Positions 6,673-14,682 of a stretch of 20,847 nucleotides of DNA are shown piece by piece (within the stretch, counting starts at the first letter, position 1; every line of letters begins with the position of its first letter). The notes below the pieces were generated by a model. It made no database searches and was not told the DNA's origin. It saw nothing but the letters and a program-made list of their open reading frames with translations. Source of the stretch: Palsa-892 sp035555855 (GTDB taxonomy: Bacteria > Pseudomonadota > Alphaproteobacteria > Rhizobiales > Xanthobacteraceae); NCBI GenBank assembly GCA_035555855.1, contig DATMGD010000037.1, positions 1-20,847 on the forward strand, written 5' to 3'. A program made the position numbers and the translations under genes.

Positions 6673-6690
6673 ACGCGATTTCGATCGCGT
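6673..6690 (+). other. Hairpin with UUCG loop between DUF1244 and gapR
   Basis: ACGCGAT (6673-6679) pairs with ATCGCGT (6684-6690) around a TTCG loop, a very stable tetraloop in RNA. No T run follows, so it is more likely an mRNA stability or processing element in the gapR leader than a terminator. Confidence 0.4.
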
Positions 6691-6729
6691 CACCGATTCC
6701 CAGCCTTCAGCACAAAAATGGAGACCGCG

Positions 6730-6975
6730 ATGACGGCCGCGCCGAATTTCGCGAAAGCGAAACTGAAATCCTTCGTCGAACGTGTCGAAAAGCTCGAAGA
6801 AGAAAAGAAAGCCATCGCGGACGATATCCGTGAAGTCTATGCCGAGGCCAAAGGCGACGGTTTCGACGTCAAGGCGCTGCGCGCGGTCATCCGCATGTAC
6901 CGGCAGGATCGCGCGGAGCGGCAGGAATACGAGGCGCTGATCGACCTTTATCGCGACGCGCTCGGAATGGGCTGA
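6730..6975 (+). CDS. gapR: GapR-like nucleoid-associated protein (DUF2312)
   Basis: The 81-residue protein has the GapR/DUF2312 layout: a helical N-terminal coiled coil (LKSFVERVEKLEEEKKAIAD), the conserved REVYAEAKGDGFDVKALRAVIR block, and a C-terminal helix (QDRAERQEYEALIDLYRDALG). In Caulobacter GapR is an essential DNA-binding protein that encircles overtwisted, AT-rich DNA ahead of replication and transcription and stimulates type II topoisomerases. Basic residues in the coiled coil and the KxLRxVIRxxRQDRAxRQ segment are the expected DNA-contact region. The start is set by GGAGA (6720-6724), five bases before ATG 6730. An ATG at 6718 would add four residues. It ends 6 bp from the converging DUF882 gene. 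Some rhizobia carry several DUF2312 paralogues, so the exact orthologue is not certain. Confidence 0.88.
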   Translation: MTAAPNFAKAKLKSFVERVEKLEEEKKAIADDIREVYAEAKGDGFDVKALRAVIRMYRQDRAERQEYEALIDLYRDALGMG

Positions 6976-6981
6976 AACAGA

Positions 6982-8484
6982 TTAATTGGTGCGGGCGGTG
7001 CGTTCCAGCATCGCCGCCTGGCCGAAGAATACCGTCGGCAGCGAGACGACCGCGGGACCGGCGAAGCGCGAGAGCGCCGGCTGTTCCGGTGCGATCGAGA
7101 AGCGCACATCGAGCGTCATGCGCACAGGCTCCGCAAGCTCCATGGCGATCGCCGGGTTCTGCTGGTGCATCTCACCGAGCGACTGGATCGAGCGGTTGTC
7201 GAGCAGCATGGCCGGCGCGCGCGAGGCGCCGGCGTAAAGCTCGGCGTTCGAGGCTGCAACGGCGGCGTTCTTGGTAATTCCGCGCGAGGCTTTCGGCGCG
7301 GCGGGAATGCTGGCGGTGGTTTCAGGTTCTGCGACCGGCACCGAAGCGCGCCGCGGCGTCTGATTGCGAACCGGCGTCGGCGCTTCGGCAATGCCGCGCG
7401 GCGAGAAGATCGAGTCAGGCGCATAACCGAGCGCGAGCGCTTCTTGCGGGGCGCCGGTGATTTCGGCGGGCAATGCGACGCGATCGTTCAAGGAAGCGAC
7501 CTGCACCTGCTGCTGCTTTTGCTGTTCGAGCGCGGCGATTTCGCTCGCCGGGCGCGGACGCGGCAGCGGCACATTGGCTGCCTGCGGCGCCGTCTCGGCG
7601 GCCGCGACCTTGACCGTTTCGGCCTGGACGGGTTTTGCCGCGACCGTCGTGATCTGGCTTTCCTCGTCGTCGCCGCTCTCATCCTTCTTGCCGAACAGCT
7701 TGGCGAAGAATTTCTTGACGCTGGCGCCGTCGGCCATCGGCGAGCTTTCGCCGGCGGAGGCCATCGAGATCGAATTCACGTTGCGCTCGCCGCGCGATTT
7801 GATTTCGGCAAGGGCGAGCTGATAACCGGCCATCGGGCGGCCGTCGGCGGGAATGTGCACGGTCTTGCCGTCGGGGAAGACCTTGGCGAGCTGGTCGCGC
7901 GACATCTTCGGCCAGTGGCGGACATTGCCGGTGTCGAGATGGACGAAGGGCGAGCCGGAGGTCGGATAGAAGCCGACGCCGCCGCGTTGCAGGCGGAGGC
8001 CGATTTCACGGACTTTCGCGAGCGGCACGTCGGCGAAGAAGAAGTCCATCGCCTTGCCGAGCATGTGCTGGCTGAACTGGGCGACGCCGCGGGTGCGGGC
8101 GCGCAGCATGGAATTGGTCGAGGGCGAGCGGTAGCCGCAGACGATCTGGATCGGCGCCTTGCCGCCGGCCTCGCGCTGGGTTTCCCACACGAGGTCGATC
8201 AAATGCGGGTCCATCTTGATCGGCTCGTCGCGACGCCAGTCGCGCAGGACCCAGTTGATCTTCTGGAGTGCGGCCTCGTCGTAACGGCCCTCGCGCTTGA
8301 AGGTGACGGTGAGATCTTCGCCGGTGTGAAGGTTATGAAAGGAGATCGTGCGGGTGTCGCCGTTGGCGACCGCGGTCTGCAAGCTTTCGCAACCGACAAA
8401 GAGCAGAAGAGCCGCAAAGCCAAAACATTTGGCCTGGCGTGAAACTAATTTCAGGTCGGCTTTGCGAGCGAAGTCGAATGGCAC
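6982..8484 (-). CDS. DUF882 (YcbK/MepK-like, M15-type) exported peptidase with long tail
   Basis: The 500-residue protein starts at a GTG and has an N-terminal hydrophobic segment (about 20-40) read as a signal peptide or anchor. The DUF882 domain (about 42-235) includes GYRSPSTNSMLR, the zinc motif SQHMLGKAMDF with H140 and D147, and PFVHLDTG with H182, as in M15-type LD-peptidases. E. coli YcbK (MepK) cleaves 3-3 cross-links made by L,D-transpeptidases, and such a transpeptidase gene lies just upstream here. Residues from about 245 to the end are a low-complexity Ala/Pro/Gln-rich tail with a KKFFAKLFGKKDESGDDEE patch and an apparently ordered final 60 residues (MTLDVRFSIAPEQP...). From memory, such tails occur in other rhizobial DUF882 proteins. 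The upstream terminator (8647-8682) implies its own promoter in 8485-8640. Confidence 0.85.
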   Translation of the reverse strand: MPFDFARKADLKLVSRQAKCFGFAALLLFVGCESLQTAVANGDTRTISFHNLHTGEDLTVTFKREGRYDEAALQKINWVLRDWRRDEPIKMDPHLIDLVWETQREAGGKAPIQIVCGYRSPSTNSMLRARTRGVAQFSQHMLGKAMDFFFADVPLAKVREIGLRLQRGGVGFYPTSGSPFVHLDTGNVRHWPKMSRDQLAKVFPDGKTVHIPADGRPMAGYQLALAEIKSRGERNVNSISMASAGESSPMADGASVKKFFAKLFGKKDESGDDEESQITTVAAKPVQAETVKVAAAETAPQAANVPLPRPRPASEIAALEQQKQQQVQVASLNDRVALPAEITGAPQEALALGYAPDSIFSPRGIAEAPTPVRNQTPRRASVPVAEPETTASIPAAPKASRGITKNAAVAASNAELYAGASRAPAMLLDNRSIQSLGEMHQQNPAIAMELAEPVRMTLDVRFSIAPEQPALSRFAGPAVVSLPTVFFGQAAMLERTARTN

Positions 8485-8646
8485 GTGCGATGTGTTCCGC
8501 TTAATGCCATCCGCTGCGCAGCTTCCCCGGGCCGCGTATGGCTAAGAAAACGTGATCGTTGTCGAGAAGGGTTAAATGGCAGTTACCGCCCCTTCACCGT
8601 CGCTGTTCGAGGGGTACAAACCGACTATGGGCGAAATAGGGCGCAT

Positions 8647-8682
8647 AAAAAATCGCGCCCCGCTTTTTGGGCGGGGCGCGAT
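8647..8682 (-). terminator. Rho-independent terminator of the L,D-transpeptidase gene
   Basis: A perfect 12-bp GC-rich stem (8652-8663 with 8671-8682, 7-nt loop) is followed on the minus strand by six Ts (complement of 8647-8652). It begins 14 bp after the transpeptidase stop codon and separates this transcript from the DUF882 gene downstream. Confidence 0.92.
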
Positions 8683-8696
8683 GGAAAGCGTGTGAT

Positions 8697-10952
8697 TTAG
8701 CGGAAAAGTCCGAAGAAATTAGGCGGCTCGCTCTGCCGGGCTTCGCGGCCATTGCGGTTGTACCGCCGGTCGCCGCGGGCATTTCTGCCCTCCTGATGCG
8801 GATCCGGCCGCACACCGAACAAGGCGAGGAACGGGTTCTCGAAGCCGGCGCCGCGGTTCGGATCGTCATAGCGCAACTCGTCGCGCGTGACGGTGGCGCT
8901 GCCGACACCCTTCTGCTCGACGGCGATGTCGGCGACCCTGCGCTCGTCCGACTTCATCGCCTTCACCATCCGGGCGTCGATGCCATAGACGTCGTCGCGG
9001 AACTGCAAGTTGCCGGCGTCGTCCACGAAGGCCGTCTGATAGGTGATGTGCACCGGCAGGGGCTTCGGGAAGTCGATGTTGATCTCGTTCGAGCCGAGCA
9101 TGCTCTTCACCTTGGCTTCGGTGTAGCCCTTGTCGGGCTGCTGGATCGACAGGAGCTTCTCGGCATAGGTCATCGGGTTCTGCACGCGCATGCAGCCGTG
9201 GCTGTAGGCGCGCTTGTCGTGTGCGAACAGGTTCTTGTCCGGCGTGTCGTGCTGATAGACGAGGAACTTGTTCGGGAAGTTGAAGCGGATGCGGCCAAGC
9301 GCGTTGCGCTCGCCCGGCGGCTGATAGATGCGCACGGTGCCGTCGGGGTTATGCGACATCTTGAGGCCGATGCGGTCGAGCACCGTCGGGTCCTGACGAA
9401 GCGCCGGCAGATATTCGCGGGCGATGATCGACGGCGGCACGTTCCAGGTCGGGTTGACCGTGATGAACTTCATGTCGGGGCTGATCAGCGGCGTCGGCTT
9501 CGAGGGCTGGCCGACGACGATGCGCGTGTCCCAGTACTTCTCGCCGTTGCGAACAAGCTTCAGCGAGTAGTCCGGGATGTTGACCATCACGTAGGTGTTG
9601 CCCCGGAGGTCATGATCGATCCAGCGCCAGCGCTCGAGATTGACGAGGATGATGTCGTCTTTCTTCTCGCGCACCGGCCCGTTGATGGCATTGACGGTGG
9701 CGTTGCCAAGAACGCCGTCGGCGTTGAGCTTGTGCGCCGCCTGGAACTTCTTGACGGCTTCCGCGACATCTTCGTCGTAAGCGGTGCTGGCCGGGTTCTG
9801 CGTGACGCCGAGACGCTCGCGCAGCTTCGGCACGCGCGGATCGTCCATCGGCTTCAACTCGTTCTTGACCTTGACGAGCTTCAGCGTCTGGCCCGCGTCG
9901 ATGCGGATCACTTTCGCTTCGTTCTTGGCGTTGCGGATCTCGGCGTATTTCGCTTTCAGCGCCTTGTAGGCGGCATGCTGTGGCAGATAGCTTGCGAGCG
10001 TGTCGCCGGCCTTGTCGTCCGCCACGAGCTTGGCGAGAACTTCCGCCGGCTCGGGGAACTTGAGCGCGTAGTACATATCGTTGCTGATGCGCGTGAAGCT
10101 GACGCGGCCGGTCGCGGCGTGGCGCGCGAAGGTGAGCGCGGCGTCGGTGAGCTTCAGCTCGGCGTTGGCGAGTGCATCGGCATCCATGCCCGCGGTAATT
10201 TCAGGCGTGGCGTATTCGGCGGGGTCGAGGCCGTCGCTGTCGACGGTCTTGAGATAAGCGACGGCGGCTTTGGCGCGTGCATTGGCCTGACCGTTCTCGA
10301 TCCAGACCGGCGCGTAGTTGCGCTCCTTGTAGAAAGCGCTCGCGCCTTCGCGCTCGCCCTTGTGGTCGAGATATTTCGTGGACCGGGCAGCAAGCAAATC
10401 CTTGATCTTGTCGGCGACCGGCTGATCGGCGCTTGCGATCGCCGGTGCTGCCGCGGCAGGCGCCGCCGGCGTTTCGGCGGCAGCCGCAGGTGCGGCGGCC
10501 GGTTCGGATTTCGTTTCGGCCGCGACCGGCGCGGGCGCGGGATCGACGGTTGCAGTCGTCGCGGGCGCGCTGTCTTTTGATGCGCTGTCTTTCGCGGGCT
10601 CAGCCGGCGCGACGACGGTGACGGCGGGCGCTTCGGGTTTTGCGTCGCTCGACTTGGTATCGCTTGCGGCGGGCGTTTCGGCCTTCGCCGTTTCGGCTGC
10701 CGGCTTGTCGCTCGCCTGGCTGGATTCGGCTTTCTTTTCTTCGGCTTTTTCTTCCGGCTTTGCGGCTTCGACGTTTGCCGGTGTGCTCGATTGCGCGAGC
10801 GTGATCGGCGCGCGTGCATAGGGTTCGCCGGCGTTCAGATTTTGGGCAGTTGCGCCGGCCGGCGCGAGCAGGATGCCTGCCGCCATGCTGGCGAGAAGAG
10901 GGGCGATAAAAGAGCTTCCGGTGAGTAGCTTAGCCTTGGTATGCCGCATCAT
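8697..10952 (-). CDS. YcbB-type L,D-transpeptidase, exported
   Basis: The 751-residue protein forms 3-3 (mDAP-mDAP) peptidoglycan cross-links in the periplasm, by family knowledge of YcbB/LdtD. Seen in order: a signal peptide (1-36, ending ATAQ); an Ala/Pro/Glu/Lys-rich linker (about 55-175); the scaffold domain (about 190-320); a peptidoglycan-binding motif FQAAHKLNADGVLGNATVNA (403-422); and the YkuD catalytic domain (about 450-632) with H568 and SHGCMRVQ (584-591), C587 being the nucleophile. The C-terminus is basic and Arg/Asn-rich. The start is supported by AGGGAG five bases upstream of the first ATG, and a second ATG follows at once. It lies between a sigma-54 regulator gene upstream and a MepK-like gene downstream, echoing the E. 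coli ycbB-ycbK neighbourhood. Confidence 0.93.
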   Translation of the reverse strand: MMRHTKAKLLTGSSFIAPLLASMAAGILLAPAGATAQNLNAGEPYARAPITLAQSSTPANVEAAKPEEKAEEKKAESSQASDKPAAETAKAETPAASDTKSSDAKPEAPAVTVVAPAEPAKDSASKDSAPATTATVDPAPAPVAAETKSEPAAAPAAAAETPAAPAAAAPAIASADQPVADKIKDLLAARSTKYLDHKGEREGASAFYKERNYAPVWIENGQANARAKAAVAYLKTVDSDGLDPAEYATPEITAGMDADALANAELKLTDAALTFARHAATGRVSFTRISNDMYYALKFPEPAEVLAKLVADDKAGDTLASYLPQHAAYKALKAKYAEIRNAKNEAKVIRIDAGQTLKLVKVKNELKPMDDPRVPKLRERLGVTQNPASTAYDEDVAEAVKKFQAAHKLNADGVLGNATVNAINGPVREKKDDIILVNLERWRWIDHDLRGNTYVMVNIPDYSLKLVRNGEKYWDTRIVVGQPSKPTPLISPDMKFITVNPTWNVPPSIIAREYLPALRQDPTVLDRIGLKMSHNPDGTVRIYQPPGERNALGRIRFNFPNKFLVYQHDTPDKNLFAHDKRAYSHGCMRVQNPMTYAEKLLSIQQPDKGYTEAKVKSMLGSNEINIDFPKPLPVHITYQTAFVDDAGNLQFRDDVYGIDARMVKAMKSDERRVADIAVEQKGVGSATVTRDELRYDDPNRGAGFENPFLALFGVRPDPHQEGRNARGDRRYNRNGREARQSEPPNFFGLFR

Positions 10953-11059
10953 CTGAACTCCCTGGGAAGGTCAGCCCTTGTGGCAGCGCGGCCCCTTCAG
11001 ATCAAGACGTAGGAGCACATTGCAGCAATTCCACGCCGGACTGTCACTTCGACGCCACT

Positions 11060-12586
11060 CTACTTTGACGTCGCGTCGGAAACGGCCGTTTGGGCCGCCT
11101 CCGGCTCCCCCTCCGCAATGCCCAAATCCTTAAGCTTGCGGTAGAGGGTCGATCGCCCGATGCCGAGGCGGCGTGACACCTCTGTCATCTTGCCCCGGTA
11201 ATGAGCAATAGCGAAACGAATGACGGTGGCCTCCAGTTCCTCCATCGGCCTGACATGCCCGTCAGGGCCGGTGAGGTCGATTGCATCGTGGCTCGCCGGC
11301 ACCGTGGCCGGGGCGTCGAGAACGACCGGCGAGGCCGAAGGGTGCGCCGGTACCACGGAGGGGGCGATTGCCGCCTGCGGGGCGGCGAAAGATTCAAACC
11401 CCGGCACTTGCGAAGCGATCTGCGGAAATTCGGCCGGTCCGATCTCGTCGCGCTCGGTCAGCACGACGGCGCGGAAGACGGCGTTCTCGAGCTGGCGGAC
11501 ATTGCCCGGCCACAGATAGCTCGCGAGCATCGCGACCGCTTCGGCGGAGACGGCGCGGACGCGCTTGCCTTCCTCGGCGGCAAAGCGCGTGACGAAACGG
11601 CGCACCAAACCGGAGATGTCCTCGATGCGGTCGCGGAGCGGCGGCACGGTGATCGGGAAGATGTGCAGGCGATAGAACAAGTCTTCGCGGAAGCGGCCGG
11701 CTTTGACGAGTTCGAGGAGATTGCGGTTCGTCGCCGAGATCAGGCGGAAGTTCACCTTCACGGGCTTCCTGCTCCCGACCGGATCGATCTCGCCTTCTTG
11801 CAACGCGCGCAGGAGTTTCACCTGAGCGTCGAGGGGAAGCTCGCCGATCTCGTCGAGGAATAAAGTGCCGCCGTCGGCCTCAAGGAATTTGCCGATCTGG
11901 CGGTCGGTGGCGCCGGTGAAGGCACCGCGTTCATGGCCGAACAGGATCGACTCGACGAGGTTTTCAGGGAGCGCGCCGCAATTGACGGCCACGAACGGCT
12001 TCGCGGCACGGCTGCCGCCCGCGCGGATTGCACGCGCTAGTAATTCCTTGCCGACACCGGACTCGCCCTCGAGCAGCACCGGAATTTCGGAGGCCGCCGC
12101 TTTCTCCGCGAGCTTGAGCGTCGTCTGCATGCGGGGGCTTGCCGTCGCAAAATCCGAGAAGGCGACTTCGCCGCCGCTCGCGCGGTTCATGCGCCGGACT
12201 TCGCTCGCGAGCGCCGCCTGGGCGAGGGCATTCCGCACCGAAATCTGCATGCGTTCGATGCCGACGGGCTTTACGCAAAAATCCGTCGCGCCCGCGCGCA
12301 TCGCAGACACCACGGTGTCGATCGAACCCTGCGCGGTCAGCACGATGACCGGGACGTTGATGCCGCGCTCTTTCATGCGGCCGAGGACGCCGAGGCCGTC
12401 GAGATCGGGCATGACGAGGTCGAGCACCATGCAGCCGATGCCGGCGCCTTCGGGGCTCTCGAGAATCTTGAGGGCAGCTTCGCCGCTATCGAGCGTTTCA
12501 GGTTCGTAGCCGAACCGCGTCAACATCGCTTCGACGAGACGGCGCTGTACCGGATCGTCGTCCACCACAAGAATACGCGTATTCAT
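11060..12586 (-). CDS. Sigma-54-dependent response regulator (NtrC family)
   Basis: The 508-residue protein has three domains. A receiver (1-120) carries DDD at 9-11, phosphoacceptor D56 in VLDLVMPDLDG, and K106. An AAA+ domain (about 145-375) carries Walker A GESGVGKE (174-181), the sigma-54 contact loop GAFTGA (221-226), Walker B GGTLFLDE (239-246) and the arginine-finger region. A Fis-type helix-turn-helix (MTEVSRRLGIGRSTLYRKL) lies near the C-terminus. It is therefore expected to activate sigma-54 promoters when phosphorylated. No histidine kinase gene is next to it, so it is an orphan regulator in this window. A GGGAAG site lies six bases before the ATG. The transpeptidase gene follows 107 bp downstream, but I could not find a convincing sigma-54 promoter there. 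Its specific target and name are not recognised. Confidence 0.92.
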   Translation of the reverse strand: MNTRILVVDDDPVQRRLVEAMLTRFGYEPETLDSGEAALKILESPEGAGIGCMVLDLVMPDLDGLGVLGRMKERGINVPVIVLTAQGSIDTVVSAMRAGATDFCVKPVGIERMQISVRNALAQAALASEVRRMNRASGGEVAFSDFATASPRMQTTLKLAEKAAASEIPVLLEGESGVGKELLARAIRAGGSRAAKPFVAVNCGALPENLVESILFGHERGAFTGATDRQIGKFLEADGGTLFLDEIGELPLDAQVKLLRALQEGEIDPVGSRKPVKVNFRLISATNRNLLELVKAGRFREDLFYRLHIFPITVPPLRDRIEDISGLVRRFVTRFAAEEGKRVRAVSAEAVAMLASYLWPGNVRQLENAVFRAVVLTERDEIGPAEFPQIASQVPGFESFAAPQAAIAPSVVPAHPSASPVVLDAPATVPASHDAIDLTGPDGHVRPMEELEATVIRFAIAHYRGKMTEVSRRLGIGRSTLYRKLKDLGIAEGEPEAAQTAVSDATSK

Positions 12587-12640
12587 GTCTCAACTTCCCG
12601 GCGTTACGCTCTGTCCCAATCCGGGCCACTTTGGGCGAGG

Positions 12641-12652
12641 TCCGTTAACGGA
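12641..12652. promoter_or_regulatory. Perfect 12-bp palindrome TCCGTTAACGGA, possible operator
   Basis: TCCGTTAACGGA is fully self-complementary and lies in the divergent region between the sigma-54 regulator and the oligoendopeptidase gene, 54 bp upstream of the regulator start. Its position suits a repressor or autoregulation site, possibly for the regulator itself. No protein can be named from the sequence. Confidence 0.35.
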
Positions 12653-12774
12653 ACCTGAATCCGCGGCGGGTTGTCCCCTGCCGAAATCGCCGGTTGATCG
12701 CTTGGCAGCGCCCGCACATATGTAAAAGTGCCTGCCAACACAGAATCGGGACAACGAGGGAACAGCCAGCCGCC

Positions 12775-14604
12775 ATGTCGTCGCAAGCGCAGACTGCCGC
12801 CGCCGTAAAGAACGAGATGCTGGGGGCGCTCCCCGAATGGAACCTCGCCGATCTTTATCCCGGCATCGATGCGCCGGAAGTCGCGGCGGATCTCGCCAAG
12901 GGCGACGCCGAATGCATCGCCTTCGAGGAAACCTATAAAGGCAAGCTCGCGGCGATCGCGGGCGGGGCCGATGCCGGCGAAAAGCTTGCCGTCGCGATCA
13001 AGCGCTTCGAGGCGCTCGAGGATCTGCTCGGCAAGCTGATTTCCTACGCGGGCCTCGTCTACACCGGCGACACCACCGATCCGAAGCGCGCGAAATTCTA
13101 TGGCGACGTGCAGGAGCGCATCACCACGGCGTCATCGCACCTTTTGTTCTTCACGCTGGAATTGAACCGCATCGACGATGCGCTGATCGAGAAGGCGCTG
13201 TCGCATCCGGCGTTCGGTCACTACCGGCCGTGGGTCGAGGACGTTCGCAAGGAGCGGCCGTATCAGCTCGACGACAAGATCGAGCAGCTCTTTCACGAGA
13301 AGTCCGTCACCGGACGCGGCGCGTGGAATCGGTTGTTCGACGAAACGCTCGCGGCGCTCAAGTTCAAGATCGACGGCGAGGAATTGCCGCTCGAGCCCGC
13401 GCTCAACGCGCTGACGGATCCGAGTGAGGCGAAGCGCCACAAGGCGGCGGACGAAATCTCGCATGTGCTGCGCAGCGAATTGCGCACTTTCACGCTCGTC
13501 ACCAACGTGCTCGCCAAGGACAAGGAAATCTCCGACCGCTGGCGCGGCTTCAAGGACATCGCCGACGACCGGCATCTTTCCAATCGCGTCGAGCGCGAGA
13601 TCGTGGATGCGCTTGTCGCGTCGGTGCGCGCGTCGTTTCCGCGGCTCTCGCATCGCTACTACGCGCTGAAAGCCAAGTGGTTTGGCAAGAAGCAGCTCGA
13701 ATACTGGGACCGCAACGCGCCGCTGCCGAAGGTCGAGACGCGAACCATTCCTTGGAATGAAGCGCGCGACACCGTGCTCTCGGCCTATTCGGCGTTCTCC
13801 CCGAAAATGGCTTCGGTCGCGCAGCGCTTCTTCGACGACCGCTGGATCGACGCGCCGGCGCGGGCCGGCAAGTCGCCGGGCGCGTTCGCACATCCGACGG
13901 TGCCGTCGGCGCATCCTTATGTGATGGTCAATTATCTCGGCAAGCCGCGCGACGTGATGACGCTCGCGCATGAACTCGGCCACGGCGTGCATCAGGTGCT
14001 CGCCGGGCCGAACGGCGCGCTGATGGCGCCGACGCCGCTGACGCTCGCGGAGACGGCGAGCGTGTTCGGCGAAATGCTGACCTTCCGCTCACTGCTCGCG
14101 AAGATCACCGACCCGCGCGAGAAGAAAGCGATGCTGGCGCAGAAGGTCGAGGACATGCTGAACACGGTCATTCGCCAGATCGCGTTCTATACTTTCGAGC
14201 GCCGTATCCACACCGAACGCAAGAACGGCGAACTCACCAGCGAGCAGATCGGCAAGATCTGGCTCGAGGTGCAGCACGAGAGCCTCGGGCCCGCCATTCA
14301 TCTCGGTGAGGGCTACGACGTCTACTGGACCTATATCGGCCACTTCATTCATGCGCCGTTCTACGTCTACGCCTATGCGTTCGGCGATTGCCTCGTGAAC
14401 TCGCTCTATGCGGTCTATGAGAAGTCGAACGAGGGCTTTGCCGAGCGTTATCTCGCGATGCTCGCTGCCGGCGGCACCAAGCATCATTCGGAATTGCTGA
14501 AGCCCTTTGGGCTGGACGCGCGCGATCCGAAGTTCTGGCAGACCGGGCTCGATCTCATCGACAGCATGATCAGCGAAATCGAGAAGCTGGACGCGCAGGG
14601 CTAA
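12775..14604 (+). CDS. pepF: M3B-family oligoendopeptidase F
   Basis: The protein of 609 residues from this start is a zinc metallopeptidase of family M3, subfamily B (oligoendopeptidase F), which cleaves short peptides in the cytoplasm. The zinc site LAHELGHGVHQ has H399, E400 and H403. The third ligand E426 lies in LTLAETASVFGEML, as expected for M3. The C-terminal GEGYDVYWTYIGHFIHAPFYVYAYAFG region is the substrate-binding block. There is no signal peptide. The ATG at 12775 is preferred over an in-frame TTG at 12694. Its GAGGG lies 14 bp upstream, further than ideal. It is followed by tandem repeats and a hairpin, and has no obvious functional link to its neighbours. Confidence 0.93.
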   Translation: MSSQAQTAAAVKNEMLGALPEWNLADLYPGIDAPEVAADLAKGDAECIAFEETYKGKLAAIAGGADAGEKLAVAIKRFEALEDLLGKLISYAGLVYTGDTTDPKRAKFYGDVQERITTASSHLLFFTLELNRIDDALIEKALSHPAFGHYRPWVEDVRKERPYQLDDKIEQLFHEKSVTGRGAWNRLFDETLAALKFKIDGEELPLEPALNALTDPSEAKRHKAADEISHVLRSELRTFTLVTNVLAKDKEISDRWRGFKDIADDRHLSNRVEREIVDALVASVRASFPRLSHRYYALKAKWFGKKQLEYWDRNAPLPKVETRTIPWNEARDTVLSAYSAFSPKMASVAQRFFDDRWIDAPARAGKSPGAFAHPTVPSAHPYVMVNYLGKPRDVMTLAHELGHGVHQVLAGPNGALMAPTPLTLAETASVFGEMLTFRSLLAKITDPREKKAMLAQKVEDMLNTVIRQIAFYTFERRIHTERKNGELTSEQIGKIWLEVQHESLGPAIHLGEGYDVYWTYIGHFIHAPFYVYAYAFGDCLVNSLYAVYEKSNEGFAERYLAMLAAGGTKHHSELLKPFGLDARDPKFWQTGLDLIDSMISEIEKLDAQG

Positions 14605-14611
14605 AACGCCC

Positions 14612-14647
14612 CGCTAAACGCATCGCTAAAAGCATCCCTAAATGCAT
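14612..14647 (+). repeat. Three 12-bp tandem repeats after pepF
   Basis: Units CGCTAAACGCAT (14612-14623), CGCTAAAAGCAT (14624-14635) and CCCTAAATGCAT (14636-14647) lie head to tail directly after the pepF stop. The stop codon context GGCTAAAACGCC resembles a degenerate fourth unit. Confidence 0.85.
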
Positions 14648-14648
14648 T

Positions 14649-14682
14649 ATGGCCGGGCTTGTGCCCGGCCATGTTGTTTTGC
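14649..14682 (+). terminator. Probable terminator of pepF
   Basis: ATGGCCGGGC (14649-14658) pairs with GCCCGGCCAT (14663-14672) around a TTGT loop, followed by GTTGTTTTGC. The T tract is interrupted, so termination may be partial. The hairpin could also serve the converging SIMPL gene. Confidence 0.55.

Noticed and set aside
6260..6699. GANTC (CcrM) sites at 6260-6264 and 6695-6699 flanking DUF1244
   Set aside because: GATTC occurs repeatedly elsewhere in the window inside ordinary genes, so no enrichment can be claimed by eye.
7165..8442. 425-codon plus-strand frame opposite the DUF882 gene
   Set aside because: Composition is that of an antisense shadow, and the opposite strand has a clear catalytic domain.
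8667..10580. 637-codon plus-strand open frame opposite the transpeptidase gene
   Set aside because: It is the GC-rich shadow of a confidently identified minus-strand gene; its product is Arg/Val/Asp-rich with no recognisable domain.
10953..11059. Sigma-54 promoter for the transpeptidase gene and small palindrome ATTGCAGCAAT (11019-11029)
   Set aside because: No GG-N10-GC match of acceptable quality was found on the minus strand, and an 11-base palindrome with 5-bp arms is expected by chance.
12700..12720. TTGGCAG resembling a sigma-54 -24 element upstream of pepF
   Set aside because: The matching GC at the -12 position is not at the required spacing.
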